64,000 nt of DNA. It comes from Dyella sp. S184. GTDB taxonomy: Bacteria > Pseudomonadota > Gammaproteobacteria > Xanthomonadales > Rhodanobacteraceae. The stretch lies in NCBI RefSeq assembly GCF_009766065.1, contig NZ_LMUE01000012.1, positions 1 through 64,000 on the forward strand, in the 5' to 3' direction. The position numbers were made by a program, and so were the translations under genes. Positions within the stretch are counted from its first letter, which is position 1; each line of letters opens with the position of its first letter. This document shows positions 44,096-53,239 of the stretch, piece after piece. The notes beneath the pieces were generated by a model. The model saw only the letters and a list, made by a program, of their open reading frames with translations. It did no database searches and had not been told where the DNA came from.

Positions 44096-46612
44096 ATGGC
44101 AAAAAACCTGCTCATCGTCGAATCACCGGCCAAGGCCAAGACGATCAACAAATACCTCGGCAAGGACTTCCATGTTCTCGCCTCCTACGGTCACGTGCGT
44201 GACCTGAAGCCGAAGGAGGGCGCGGTCGACACCGAGCACGGTTTCACCATGGCCTACGAGGTGATTGAGCGCAACGAGAAGCACGTTGACGCGATTGCGA
44301 AGGCAGCCAAGCTGGCCGACGACATCTATCTGGCGACCGACTTGGATCGCGAAGGCGAGGCGATCAGCTGGCACATCAGCGAGATCCTGAAGGAGCGTGG
44401 CTTGACCGAGGGCAAGCGGCTGCACCGCGTGGTGTTTTCCGAGATCACCCCGAAAGCAATCAAGGCCGCGGTGGCGGCACCGCGCCAGCTGTCGCACGAC
44501 TTGGTCGATGCGCAGCAGGCCCGCCGCGCGCTGGATTACCTGGTCGGCTTCAACCTGTCGCCGGTGCTGTGGCGCAAAGTACAGCGTGGACTGTCGGCCG
44601 GCCGCGTGCAGTCGCCGGCGTTGCGCATGATCGTCGAGCGCGAGGAAGAGATCGAGGCGTTCAAGGCACGCGAATACTGGACGATCGAGGCACAGCTGAA
44701 GCACGCCGATGGCGATTTCACGGCGCGCCTGAGCAAGCTCAACGGCAAGAAGTTCGAGCAGTTCGACCTCACCAACGAAACCGATGCCCAGGCCGCACGG
44801 GATGTGCTGAAACAGGCCGCACACGGGCGCCTTACGGTCAGCGATGTCGGCTCGAAGGAGCGCAAGCGTCGCCCGGCGGCACCGTTCACCACTTCCACCC
44901 TGCAGCAGGAGGCCGCGCGCAAGCTCGGCTTCACCACCAGCCGTACGATGAAGGTGGCGCAGGGCTTGTACGAAGGCGTGGCGCTCGGCGACGAAGGCAA
45001 TGTTGGCCTGATCACCTACATGCGTACCGACTCCACCATGCTTGGCGACGATGCGCTGGCCGAGTTGCGCCAGTTGATCGTGCGCGATTTCGGCGCCCAT
45101 GCGCTGCCGGATGCGCCACAGGTCTACAAGACCAAGTCGAAGAACGCGCAGGAAGCACATGAGGCGATCCGCCCGACTTCGGCGATGTACACGCCAAAGG
45201 CGGTGGCCGCCTTCCTCAACGATGACCAGCGCAAGCTGTATGAGTTGATCTGGAAGCGCACCGTCGCCTGCCAGATGATCCACGCCACGCTGAATACCGT
45301 CTCGGTGGAATTTGCACTGCGCGATGTTGCCGGTGGCGACGCCTCGTTCCGCGCCAGCGGCACCACCGTGATCGATCCGGGCTTTCTTGCCGTGTACGAG
45401 GAAGGTCGCGACCAGAAGAGTGCCGAGGACGACGACGAAGGTCGCCGTCTGCCGCGCTTGGCCGTGGGCGAGCAGGTGCCGCTGCACGAGATCGCCGCCG
45501 ACCAGCATTTCACCGAGCCACCGCCGCGCTACTCCGAAGCCAGCCTCGTCAAGGCGCTGGAAGAGCACGGCATCGGTCGCCCGTCGACCTACGCCAGCAT
45601 CATCCAGGTGCTGCAGAACCGTGAATACGTCTTCATCGACAGCCGCCGCTTCAAGCCCAGCGATGTCGGCCGCGCGGTCAGCAATTTCCTCACTGCGCAT
45701 TTCACCCGCTACGTCGACTACGACTTCACCGCGAAGATGGAAGACGAACTCGATGCGGTCAGTCGTGGCGAAGAGGCCTGGGTGCCGCTGATGGAGCGCT
45801 TCTGGCTGCCGTTCAAGCAGCAGGTGGACGAAAAGACCGAATCGGTCGATCGCAACGAGGCGACCGGCGCACGCGAACTCGGCGCCGATCCGAAAACCGG
45901 CAAGCCGGTGTCGGTGCGACTGGGCCGGTTCGGGCCGTATGCCGCTATTGGCACCAAGGAAGACGAGGACAAGCCGACGTTTGCCTCGCTGCGCCCCGGC
46001 CAGAGCATGCATACGATCACCCTGGCCGAGGCGCTGGAGCTGTTCAAGCTGCCGCGTCAGCTCGGGCAGGCGGAAAACGGTGATGAAGTCAGCGTGGCGA
46101 TCGGCCGTTTCGGCCCGTTCGTGAAACAGGGCAGCACCTATGCCTCGATGAAAGCCGAGGACGACCCGTACACGATCGAGCTGCCACGCGCGCTGCAGAT
46201 CGTGGCTGAAAAACTGGAGATGCTGGCGAACCGCCTGATCCTCGATTTCGGCAACGGCGTGCAGGTGCTGAATGGCCGCTACGGCGCCTACATCACCGAT
46301 GGCGAGAAGAACGCACGCATCCCGAAGGAGCAGGAGCCGAAGGAGCTGACCGAGAAGCAATGTCTCGAACTGCTCGCGGCCGCACCGGTGCGCAAGGGTC
46401 GCTTCGGCAAGAAAACGCCTGCCAAGAAGACGGCGACCAAAAAAGCCGCCGTGAAGAAGGCGGCGCCAGCGACCAAGAAGGCGGCTGCCAAGAAAACCGC
46501 GACGAAGAAGACTTCTGCGAAAAAGACGGGCGCCAAGAAAACCGCCGCCAAGAAAACAGCAACCAAGAAAGCGGCGACGAAGAAGGCTGCCGCCAGGACA
46601 GTCGGGGCCTGA
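44096..46612 (+). CDS. topA: DNA topoisomerase I TopA with Lys/Ala-rich tail
   Basis: The protein is 838 residues from ATG 44096. It has the Toprim opening NLLIVESPAKAKTINKYLG, the acidic TDLDREGEAISW, the active-site Tyr308 in GLITYMRTDST, and C-terminal topoisomerase repeats (RLGRFGPYAAIGTKEDED). The last ~70 residues consist of repeated KKTA/KKAA-type units, a histone H1-like DNA-binding tail in place of zinc ribbons. It relaxes negative supercoils. Confidence 0.97.
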   Translation: MAKNLLIVESPAKAKTINKYLGKDFHVLASYGHVRDLKPKEGAVDTEHGFTMAYEVIERNEKHVDAIAKAAKLADDIYLATDLDREGEAISWHISEILKERGLTEGKRLHRVVFSEITPKAIKAAVAAPRQLSHDLVDAQQARRALDYLVGFNLSPVLWRKVQRGLSAGRVQSPALRMIVEREEEIEAFKAREYWTIEAQLKHADGDFTARLSKLNGKKFEQFDLTNETDAQAARDVLKQAAHGRLTVSDVGSKERKRRPAAPFTTSTLQQEAARKLGFTTSRTMKVAQGLYEGVALGDEGNVGLITYMRTDSTMLGDDALAELRQLIVRDFGAHALPDAPQVYKTKSKNAQEAHEAIRPTSAMYTPKAVAAFLNDDQRKLYELIWKRTVACQMIHATLNTVSVEFALRDVAGGDASFRASGTTVIDPGFLAVYEEGRDQKSAEDDDEGRRLPRLAVGEQVPLHEIAADQHFTEPPPRYSEASLVKALEEHGIGRPSTYASIIQVLQNREYVFIDSRRFKPSDVGRAVSNFLTAHFTRYVDYDFTAKMEDELDAVSRGEEAWVPLMERFWLPFKQQVDEKTESVDRNEATGARELGADPKTGKPVSVRLGRFGPYAAIGTKEDEDKPTFASLRPGQSMHTITLAEALELFKLPRQLGQAENGDEVSVAIGRFGPFVKQGSTYASMKAEDDPYTIELPRALQIVAEKLEMLANRLILDFGNGVQVLNGRYGAYITDGEKNARIPKEQEPKELTEKQCLELLAAAPVRKGRFGKKTPAKKTATKKAAVKKAAPATKKAAAKKTATKKTSAKKTGAKKTAAKKTATKKAATKKAAARTVGA

Positions 46613-47185
46613 GTGCTGCGGCGTCTCAACCTTGCCGAGCTTGATGCCGCCGCTGCGTTGTTGCACGGCGGTGGCGTGCTGGCGTATCCGACCGAGGCGG
46701 TGTTTGGACTCGGCTGTGATCCGCATGATCGTGCCGCGTTCGAGCGGTTGTTTGCGCTGAAGCAACGACCGTTGACGCAAGGAGTACTGCTGATTGCTGC
46801 GACGTTCGAGCAGGTCGAGCGCTATATCGATCTGGCGACCGTGCCGACGGAGGTCATGCGGCAAGTGCGCTCCAGTTGGCCCGGGCCACATACCTGGATT
46901 TTTCCGCGTTCGGCGGCCGTGCCGGCGTGGATCGCCGGCACACATGCCGGTATCGCGCTGAGGGTCACCGCGCATGAACCTGCTGCGGCCTTGTGCCGCG
47001 AGTTTGGTGGTGCACTGGTGTCGACCAGCGCGAATCCGCATGGCCAACCGCCAGCGCGTTCGGCACCGACCGTGGCGGATTATTTCGGCGATGCGCTGGA
47101 TGGCGTGCTGGACGCACCGCTGGGCGGACAGGCCAGCCCCTCGGTGATCCGGGATGCGCTGTCGGGCGCTATCATTCGGGCGTAA
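46613..47185 (+). CDS. tsaC: Threonylcarbamoyl-AMP synthase (TsaC/YrdC/Sua5)
   Basis: The protein is 190 residues from GTG 46613, directly after the topA stop. Family motifs are GGVLAYPTEAVFGLGCDPHD, LKQRPLTQGVLLIAATFEQ, SSWPGPHTWIFPRS and GALVSTSANPHG. It makes threonylcarbamoyl-AMP from Thr, bicarbonate and ATP for the t6A modification of tRNA. The length fits the short TsaC form. It is probably co-transcribed with topA. Confidence 0.94.
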   Translation: MLRRLNLAELDAAAALLHGGGVLAYPTEAVFGLGCDPHDRAAFERLFALKQRPLTQGVLLIAATFEQVERYIDLATVPTEVMRQVRSSWPGPHTWIFPRSAAVPAWIAGTHAGIALRVTAHEPAAALCREFGGALVSTSANPHGQPPARSAPTVADYFGDALDGVLDAPLGGQASPSVIRDALSGAIIRA

Positions 47186-47340
47186 GCGGTCCAGGGGAGC
47201 GTGCCGGATCGAAAGTCGCATGCCATGCGACAGCTGAACCGTTGCGGGACGACCGTTTTCGCCGTTCACGTCGCCGTCCAGCAGTCGGCGCAATGCTGTT
47301 GCCCTGGCACAACGAATCGAGTAAGTCAGGGAGACCGCGA

Positions 47341-48714
47341 GTGGCGATCGTTTACGACACCTATCAGCGTGAAGCGCCGCAGCGGCTGCCGTTGCTGAGT
47401 GCGGCTGACCCCGTACGGGTGCTGGCATGGCGCGATGGCAACGCGGTGAGCGCCGCCCAGTTCCTCGCACACGTGCGTGCCGTGGCCGCCAGGCTGCCGA
47501 TGGCCGCGGCGGCAGTGAACCTGTGCGAGGACCGTTACTCATTCATGGTGGCATTCTGCGCGATCGTGCTACGCGGCCAGACCAACCTGTTGCCATCGTC
47601 GCGTGCGCCGCAGGCGGTGGACGAAGTAATGGCAGCACATCCGGGCTGCTATGCGCTGGGCGAACAGGCGCTCGACCCCGCACCGAGCGGCTATCGTCAG
47701 CTCCCGCCGCTGGAAGTCACGCCATCGCTGGAGCTGGATGCGGCGTGGCCGATGATTCCGGCTGACCAAGTGGTGGCGATCGGTTATACCTCCGGTTCCA
47801 CCGGTACGCCCAGTGCAAACGAGAAGACCTGGCGCAGCTTCCACGCCAGCAATACCGGCAATCTGGTGATGCTGCAGGCGGTCGTCGGGGCGCATTTCAG
47901 CGTGGTCACCACGGTGCCGCCGCAGCATATGTACGGCATGGAAATGTCGGTGCTGCTGCCGTTGCTCGGCGAAGTTGGCGTGCATGCCGGTCGCCCGTTC
48001 TTTCCCGCCGACGTGGCGGCTGCACTGGCCGAGATGCCGGCGCCGCGGGTGCTGGTGACCACGCCGGTACATCTGCGCGCGCTGGTCGAGTCCGGTATCG
48101 AGCTGCCGTCGATCACGGCGATGGTATCGGCCACCGCGCCGCTGCCGATCGAGCTGGCACAGGCCGCCGAGCGATGCTTTGGCGCGCCGCTGCTGGAGGT
48201 CTTCGGCTCCACCGAGACCTGCGTATTTGCCAGCCGTCGTCCTACCGTGGACGAAGACTGGTTGCTGTACGACGGCGTCACCCTGCATCCGCAGCCGGAC
48301 GGTACGGCCGTCGAGGCGCCGCAGCTGGAGGGATCGGTCACGCTGGCCGATATCGTCAGCCTGTCCGAAGGAGGACGTCGCTTCCGTCTGCGCGGTCGGC
48401 ATGCCGACATGCTGGAGATCGCTGGCAAGCGGGCCTCACTGGGCGATCTCAGTCGTCGCCTGCTGGCGATACCTGGGGTGCAGGACGGCGTGGTATTCCA
48501 GCTCGATGGTGGCGATGCACTCGGTGTGCACCGGATTGCCGCGCTGGCGGTGGCGCCGGGGCTGGACGAGCACGTGATCCTCGACGCGCTGCGCCGCGCC
48601 ATCGATCCGTTGTTCCTGCCGCGTCCGTTGCGCTTGGTGGCTGCGTTGCCGCGCAACGAAACCGGCAAGCTGCCGCGGGCGGCGCTGCTGGAATTGCTGC
48701 AGCATCACGACTGA
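47341..48714 (+). CDS. AMP-dependent acyl/aryl-CoA synthetase-like ligase, orphan
   Basis: The protein is 457 residues from GTG 47341, which has GGGAGA seven bases upstream; an earlier ATG is possible. It has the AMP-binding TSGSTGTPSANEK, the central VFGSTETCVFASRR, and the C-terminal hinge GRHADMLEIAGKRASLGDLS with a final NETGKLPRAAL lysine motif. It resembles the ligases of aryl-polyene/xanthomonadin clusters, but the rest of such a cluster is not here. The substrate is unknown. Confidence 0.8.
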   Translation: MAIVYDTYQREAPQRLPLLSAADPVRVLAWRDGNAVSAAQFLAHVRAVAARLPMAAAAVNLCEDRYSFMVAFCAIVLRGQTNLLPSSRAPQAVDEVMAAHPGCYALGEQALDPAPSGYRQLPPLEVTPSLELDAAWPMIPADQVVAIGYTSGSTGTPSANEKTWRSFHASNTGNLVMLQAVVGAHFSVVTTVPPQHMYGMEMSVLLPLLGEVGVHAGRPFFPADVAAALAEMPAPRVLVTTPVHLRALVESGIELPSITAMVSATAPLPIELAQAAERCFGAPLLEVFGSTETCVFASRRPTVDEDWLLYDGVTLHPQPDGTAVEAPQLEGSVTLADIVSLSEGGRRFRLRGRHADMLEIAGKRASLGDLSRRLLAIPGVQDGVVFQLDGGDALGVHRIAALAVAPGLDEHVILDALRRAIDPLFLPRPLRLVAALPRNETGKLPRAALLELLQHHD

Positions 48715-48811
48715 AGGACCCGCACAGCGCCGGCTGCGCGGGTGATCCGCCGCTGCCGCTACAATGCGCGCCTGCGCTGCGTGGCGCATGGGTGGCTCTC
48801 GGAGTGCAGGC

Positions 48812-50095
48812 ATGAAGGTTCTGGTGATCGGCAGCGGCGGGCGCGAACACGCGCTGGCATGGAAGCTCGGGCAATCGTCGCAGGTTGACGAGGTGATCGT
48901 GGCTCCCGGCAATGCGGGCACCGCACATGAGCACGGCGTGCGCAACGTCGACGTGGCGATGGACGATCTCGATGGCCTGCTGCAGCTGGCCAAGCGCGAG
49001 AAGGTCGGTTTGACCGTGGTTGGCCCCGAGATCCCGCTGGTTGCCGGAGTGGTCGACCGTTTCCGCGCCGCCGGCCTGCGCATCTTTGGCCCGCGCGCGA
49101 TTGCCGCGCAGCTGGAAGGCTCCAAGGCGTTCGCCAAGGATTTCCTCCAGCGCCACAACATTCCCACCGCGCGTTACGCGGTGTTCACCGATTTGAATCC
49201 GGCGCTGGCCTACGTGCGTCAGCACGGCGCACCGATCGTGATCAAGGCTGACGGCCTTGCCGCCGGCAAGGGCGTAGTGGTCGCACTGACCCTGGCCGAT
49301 GCCGAGCTGGCCTTGCACGACATGCTGGGTGCGCACAGCTTCGGCGATGCCTCGACGCGGGTGGTGATCGAGGAGTTCCTCGACGGTGAGGAAGCCAGCT
49401 ACATCGTGATGAGCGACGGCAGCCATGCGCTGCCGATGGCCTCGAGCCAGGATCACAAGCGGCGCGATGAGGGTGATCTTGGCCCGAATACCGGCGGCAT
49501 GGGCGCCTACTCGCCGGCACCGGTGGTCACCCCCGAAGTCGAGCAGCGCATCCTGCGTGAAGTGATCGAACCGACCCTGCATGGCATGGCGGCGGAAGGA
49601 GCGCCGTTCATCGGGTTTCTGTATGCCGGCCTGATGATCGACAAGGCGGGCAACCCGAAGGTGATCGAGTTCAACGTGCGCTTCGGCGATCCGGAAACCC
49701 AGCCGATCATGCTGCGCCTGAAATCCGATCTGGTCGAACTGATCGATGCCGCGCTGGACGGCCGGCTGGAACACACCCAGGCGCGTTGGGATGTGCGCCC
49801 GGCGATTGGCGTGGTGATGGCGGCGGGTGGTTATCCCGGCAAGGTTCGCAGCGGTGACCTTATCGAGGGTCTCGATGCAGTGACCCACAGCGACAGCAAG
49901 GTCTTCCATGCCGGCACCCGGCTCGATGACCAGGGTCGTACCGTCACGGCGGGCGGACGCGTGCTGACCGTGTGCGCGCTGGGCAAGGACATCGCTGCCG
50001 CCCGCGAGCAGGCCTATGCCGCGGTCAGGCATATCCATTACGAAGCTGCATTCTGTCGTCGTGATATCGCGTATCGTGCCCTGCGGCGCGATTGA
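48812..50095 (+). CDS. purD: Phosphoribosylamine-glycine ligase PurD
   Basis: The protein is 427 residues from ATG 48812. It begins MKVLVIGSGGREHALAWKL. It carries the ATP-grasp core (PIVIKADGLAAGKGVVVA) and SHKRRDEGDLGPNTGGMGAYSP in slightly changed form (DHKRRDEGDLGPNTGGMGAYS). It makes glycinamide ribonucleotide in purine synthesis. It stands alone here, without purH. Confidence 0.96.
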   Translation: MKVLVIGSGGREHALAWKLGQSSQVDEVIVAPGNAGTAHEHGVRNVDVAMDDLDGLLQLAKREKVGLTVVGPEIPLVAGVVDRFRAAGLRIFGPRAIAAQLEGSKAFAKDFLQRHNIPTARYAVFTDLNPALAYVRQHGAPIVIKADGLAAGKGVVVALTLADAELALHDMLGAHSFGDASTRVVIEEFLDGEEASYIVMSDGSHALPMASSQDHKRRDEGDLGPNTGGMGAYSPAPVVTPEVEQRILREVIEPTLHGMAAEGAPFIGFLYAGLMIDKAGNPKVIEFNVRFGDPETQPIMLRLKSDLVELIDAALDGRLEHTQARWDVRPAIGVVMAAGGYPGKVRSGDLIEGLDAVTHSDSKVFHAGTRLDDQGRTVTAGGRVLTVCALGKDIAAAREQAYAAVRHIHYEAAFCRRDIAYRALRRD

Positions 50096-50309
50096 GGTTG
50101 GTGCCTGACGTGATGGCGATCAACAGCAATCCGGAGGGCGGGCGATCATGCAAGAACCTGCGTACGCCTGCGCATGGTAGGTCATTGGATGGGTTGACTT
50201 TTCCGAGCACGGCCTTTTGGGCTATGCTTGGAACTTCCCCCGCGTAGAGCCGAGGCGCACAGGCGTCTGACAGGTTTCGTGCTTGCTTTCACGTTGATGA
50301 GGTTTTCCC

Positions 50310-51191
50310 ATGCGCAAGACGGTTTTGTCGCTGATGTCGGTTGCAGCACTGGCATTGGCCGGCTGCAACAATGCTCCTTCCTCGTCGCAGTCGACGGACA
50401 CGGGCGCGGCTTCCGCCGGCTCTGCAGAGACGGCCACGGCCGCCAAGGTCGTCAGCCAGGTGAGCGGCACGATCTCCTTGCGCGGATCGATCCAGCCGTC
50501 GGCGACGGCCCAGCTGGTGATCAACCTGGTCGACGTGTCGGCGACCGCCGCGGGCTCTGCGCCGCTGGCGAGCAAGACGTCCCCGGCTGGAACATTCCCG
50601 CAGCCGTTCCAGCTGACCTTTAATCCGGCCCAGGTGAAGCCGGATGATCTCTACGTGGTTCAGGTCATCCTGACCGACGGCGAGCGTCACTACGTGATGC
50701 CGATGCAGGCGCCGGTGCTGGCCAAGGGCAGCAAGAATGATGGCGTGGCGATCGAGCTGGTGGCCGAACAGACCCCGGGCGAGAAGGTGCTGGCCGCCTT
50801 TACCGATGACCAGAAGCAGCTGGGTGGGATGAAGGTCAGCCATGGCACCAAGCTCGATCCGAATGCCTCGCGCGGCTGGCAGGTCTTCCGCCAGGCAGGC
50901 AAGATCCAGTTCATCCGCGAACTGGTCGACTACGGCGACAAGGGCTTCACCAGTACCGATTACGCCTACAAGGACGGCAAGGTGTGGGCGGTCGTGCAGC
51001 AGACCATGGCCAACAGCGGTGCGAAGCCGAGTTCGATCGATCGTGCCGGCTGGAGCGATGACGGCACGCTGGTGCTGAAGCAGCATCAGGTGGGCAGCGA
51101 CGTGCAGACGCTCGACGACGACGCGGCAGCGAAGCTGCACAGGCAGGCGATGGACATCCTCAGCCTTGCGACGAACGGCAAGAACAAGTAA
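50310..51191 (+). CDS. YbaY-type outer-membrane lipoprotein
   Basis: The protein is 293 residues. The lipoprotein signal peptide ends in ALAGC with the lipidated Cys at residue 19. A Ser/Thr-rich linker is followed by a YbaY-like domain (VSGTISLRGSIQPSATAQLVINLVDVSAT and FQLTFNPAQVKPDDLYVVQVILT). A second domain of unknown fold occupies the C-terminal half. It ends at the 51218-51249 terminator. Confidence 0.85.
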   Translation: MRKTVLSLMSVAALALAGCNNAPSSSQSTDTGAASAGSAETATAAKVVSQVSGTISLRGSIQPSATAQLVINLVDVSATAAGSAPLASKTSPAGTFPQPFQLTFNPAQVKPDDLYVVQVILTDGERHYVMPMQAPVLAKGSKNDGVAIELVAEQTPGEKVLAAFTDDQKQLGGMKVSHGTKLDPNASRGWQVFRQAGKIQFIRELVDYGDKGFTSTDYAYKDGKVWAVVQQTMANSGAKPSSIDRAGWSDDGTLVLKQHQVGSDVQTLDDDAAAKLHRQAMDILSLATNGKNK

Positions 51192-51217
51192 GCCCGTCGT
51201 CCGCAAAGTCGGATATG

Positions 51218-51249
51218 AAAAGGCCGTCCGCGCAAGCGGACGGCCTTTT
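51218..51249. terminator. Bidirectional intrinsic terminator
   Basis: A 14-bp perfect stem (51218-51231 with 51236-51249) has a GCAA tetraloop and A/T runs on both outer sides. It serves both the lipoprotein gene (+) and the esterase autotransporter (-). Confidence 0.88.
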
Positions 51250-51269
51250 TGCTGTGCGGTTTTTATGGA

Positions 51270-53126
51270 TCAGAAGCCGATCTTGAAGCCCATGTTGAGG
51301 CTGTTGTACTTCTGGCTGTTGTCGCTGAAACGACCGTCGTAACCGATCCAGCTGGTCACGTTGGGGGCGAGCTGGGCGGACAGGCCGAAGCTGGCGGTAC
51401 CCCAGGTCTTGTCCGGCACGAAGCCGGCCAGGGCGAACGTGCCATTCATGGTGTTCAGACCGGTGTTGATCTCGCGTGGATCAGCCTTGCTGTCACGGTT
51501 CCAGGCCAGCTGGGCATACGGTGTCATGACCAGGTTGCCAACTTGCCACTGGCCCTGCAGGCGCCAACCGAGGGTGGAGATCAGCGCCTGGCGATGCTGA
51601 CTGCCGAACCACATGGCGGTGGCGTCGCTGCCATTTTCGCTGTAGCTGTCGACATCGATGTCCTGCCATTCCAGATTCGCGAACGGGCCAGTCTTGATGG
51701 TGCCGATGTCAAACCACCAGCCACCGGTGAAGCCGACGCCGCGGTGCGTGCCATCTGTATTGCCGGTTTCACTGGTCTGCGCGGCGCCGATCTGGAAGGT
51801 GCGGTCGATGTCGTCGAAGCTGGACTCGCCGTAGCTGGCGTAGGCGCCGACATAGCCGCCGCCGGCGTGATAGGTGAGATAGCCCAGCCCGGAATAGTCT
51901 TTCAGGGTGTAGCCGCCACTGCCCGGCATGTCGGCATTATTGCGTGCCGCACCGAAGGCGACACCGCCGGAGAGGTTGTCGGCTGGCTTGAAGTCGACGC
52001 CGAGCGTGAGGTTCAGGTTATTGCTGTTGGTCTGCGGCGAGCTGCTGCTGCCGTCGAAGCGTTGCTGAGCGTAATCGATGTTGACGAAGGCGCGCTCGGT
52101 GTCACCCAGGCTGTCCTTCAACATCTGATCGCGCAACACGCCTGTCTGCTCGGTGGCGGAAGCCAGCGGTGCCTCGCCGAGCAGCGAGATTTGTCCTGGC
52201 GCCGCCAGCTCGGACAGCACCACCTGCGCCAGCATGGCGTGGGCGGCGGTGGTCGGATGCACGCCATCGGCAAACAGATAGGTCTGATCCGCACCAGGTG
52301 CGACCAGGGTGCTGCCATCGCAGTCATGTGAGCTGGCGGTGGTGCAGGCCGGCGTGGTGATGTTGGTGAAACCGTACTTGGCGGGATCAGCCACCACCTG
52401 TTCGAACAACGCGTAGGTATTGACCCCAAGCGTGTGCGAGCCAAGCCCGGCATTCAGCGTCTGGTTGTAGGACTGCGACACGCCGGTAAGGAAAGCTTCG
52501 ATGCCCGGCACCAGCGCTTCGTCCGCGTGCGCCGAGGGCGTATCTCCGATATTTGGCAGGTTGAACACCACCAGGTAATTCGCGCCGGCCTGCTTGATCT
52601 GGTTGATCAGCACCAGTTCCTGCGTGGCGGCGGCATTGATGTTCGCGGTCGCCTGTGCCGCGGTCTCGCCGGCACCGGGAATGACGGTACCGATGCCGTA
52701 CTGGGTAGAGTGATAGAAGATGTCGTTCGCGCCACCCCAGACCATGTAGAGGCTGTGCGGATCGGCCTTGGTGCCATTGGCGAGGTAACCGGTGACCTGC
52801 TGGGTGATGGTCGGGATCGACGGATCCGGACCATCGTCATCGGTGACGATGCCAGCACCGCCGTAGGCATAGTCGCTGCCGCCCACGCGCGAGGGCTGCA
52901 GGTTGAAGCCGTAGTGCCCGGCCACGATCTGCACGGCGACTTCGCCGGGATTGGTGGTGAACTTGGAGTATTCGTTGAGCGAGGTGGAAAAGAACTGGCC
53001 GGTATCGCTCAAGCTGTCGCCGAACACCACGACGTTGTCGAACGGTGCACTCCCGGCCGCGTGTGCCGTGGTGGCCAGAAGCATGGCGGCGGCGATCGCC
53101 GTGACCAGATGACGTGTGCGAAGCAT
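51270..53126 (-). CDS. GDSL esterase autotransporter (EstA-like)
   Basis: The protein is 618 residues. A signal peptide is followed by an N-terminal GDSL hydrolase with block I VVVFGDSLSDTGQF (Ser38), the Gly/Asn block (GGANDIF) and the C-terminal catalytic DGVHPTTAAH. A 12-strand autotransporter barrel ends in MGFKIGF with a terminal Phe. The passenger stays attached at the cell surface and hydrolyses esters or lipids. Catalytic residues are intact. Confidence 0.93.
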   Translation of the reverse strand: MLRTRHLVTAIAAAMLLATTAHAAGSAPFDNVVVFGDSLSDTGQFFSTSLNEYSKFTTNPGEVAVQIVAGHYGFNLQPSRVGGSDYAYGGAGIVTDDDGPDPSIPTITQQVTGYLANGTKADPHSLYMVWGGANDIFYHSTQYGIGTVIPGAGETAAQATANINAAATQELVLINQIKQAGANYLVVFNLPNIGDTPSAHADEALVPGIEAFLTGVSQSYNQTLNAGLGSHTLGVNTYALFEQVVADPAKYGFTNITTPACTTASSHDCDGSTLVAPGADQTYLFADGVHPTTAAHAMLAQVVLSELAAPGQISLLGEAPLASATEQTGVLRDQMLKDSLGDTERAFVNIDYAQQRFDGSSSSPQTNSNNLNLTLGVDFKPADNLSGGVAFGAARNNADMPGSGGYTLKDYSGLGYLTYHAGGGYVGAYASYGESSFDDIDRTFQIGAAQTSETGNTDGTHRGVGFTGGWWFDIGTIKTGPFANLEWQDIDVDSYSENGSDATAMWFGSQHRQALISTLGWRLQGQWQVGNLVMTPYAQLAWNRDSKADPREINTGLNTMNGTFALAGFVPDKTWGTASFGLSAQLAPNVTSWIGYDGRFSDNSQKYNSLNMGFKIGF

Positions 53127-53239
53127 GTGCTGACTCCCCGGAAAGGCGGCCCGGGAGGGCCGCGTAACAAGGGCGTAACAATATCGGAAAACGTGCGGAT
53201 GCGCATGGTCAGGCGCACCATCTTTTCCGGCTCTCGGCG

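Noticed and set aside
44123..47542. A 1139-codon open frame on the minus strand across topA and tsaC
   Set aside because: It mirrors the high-GC third-position pattern of topA on the other strand; the translation is Arg/His/Leu/Gly-rich with no family sequence and no ribosome site.
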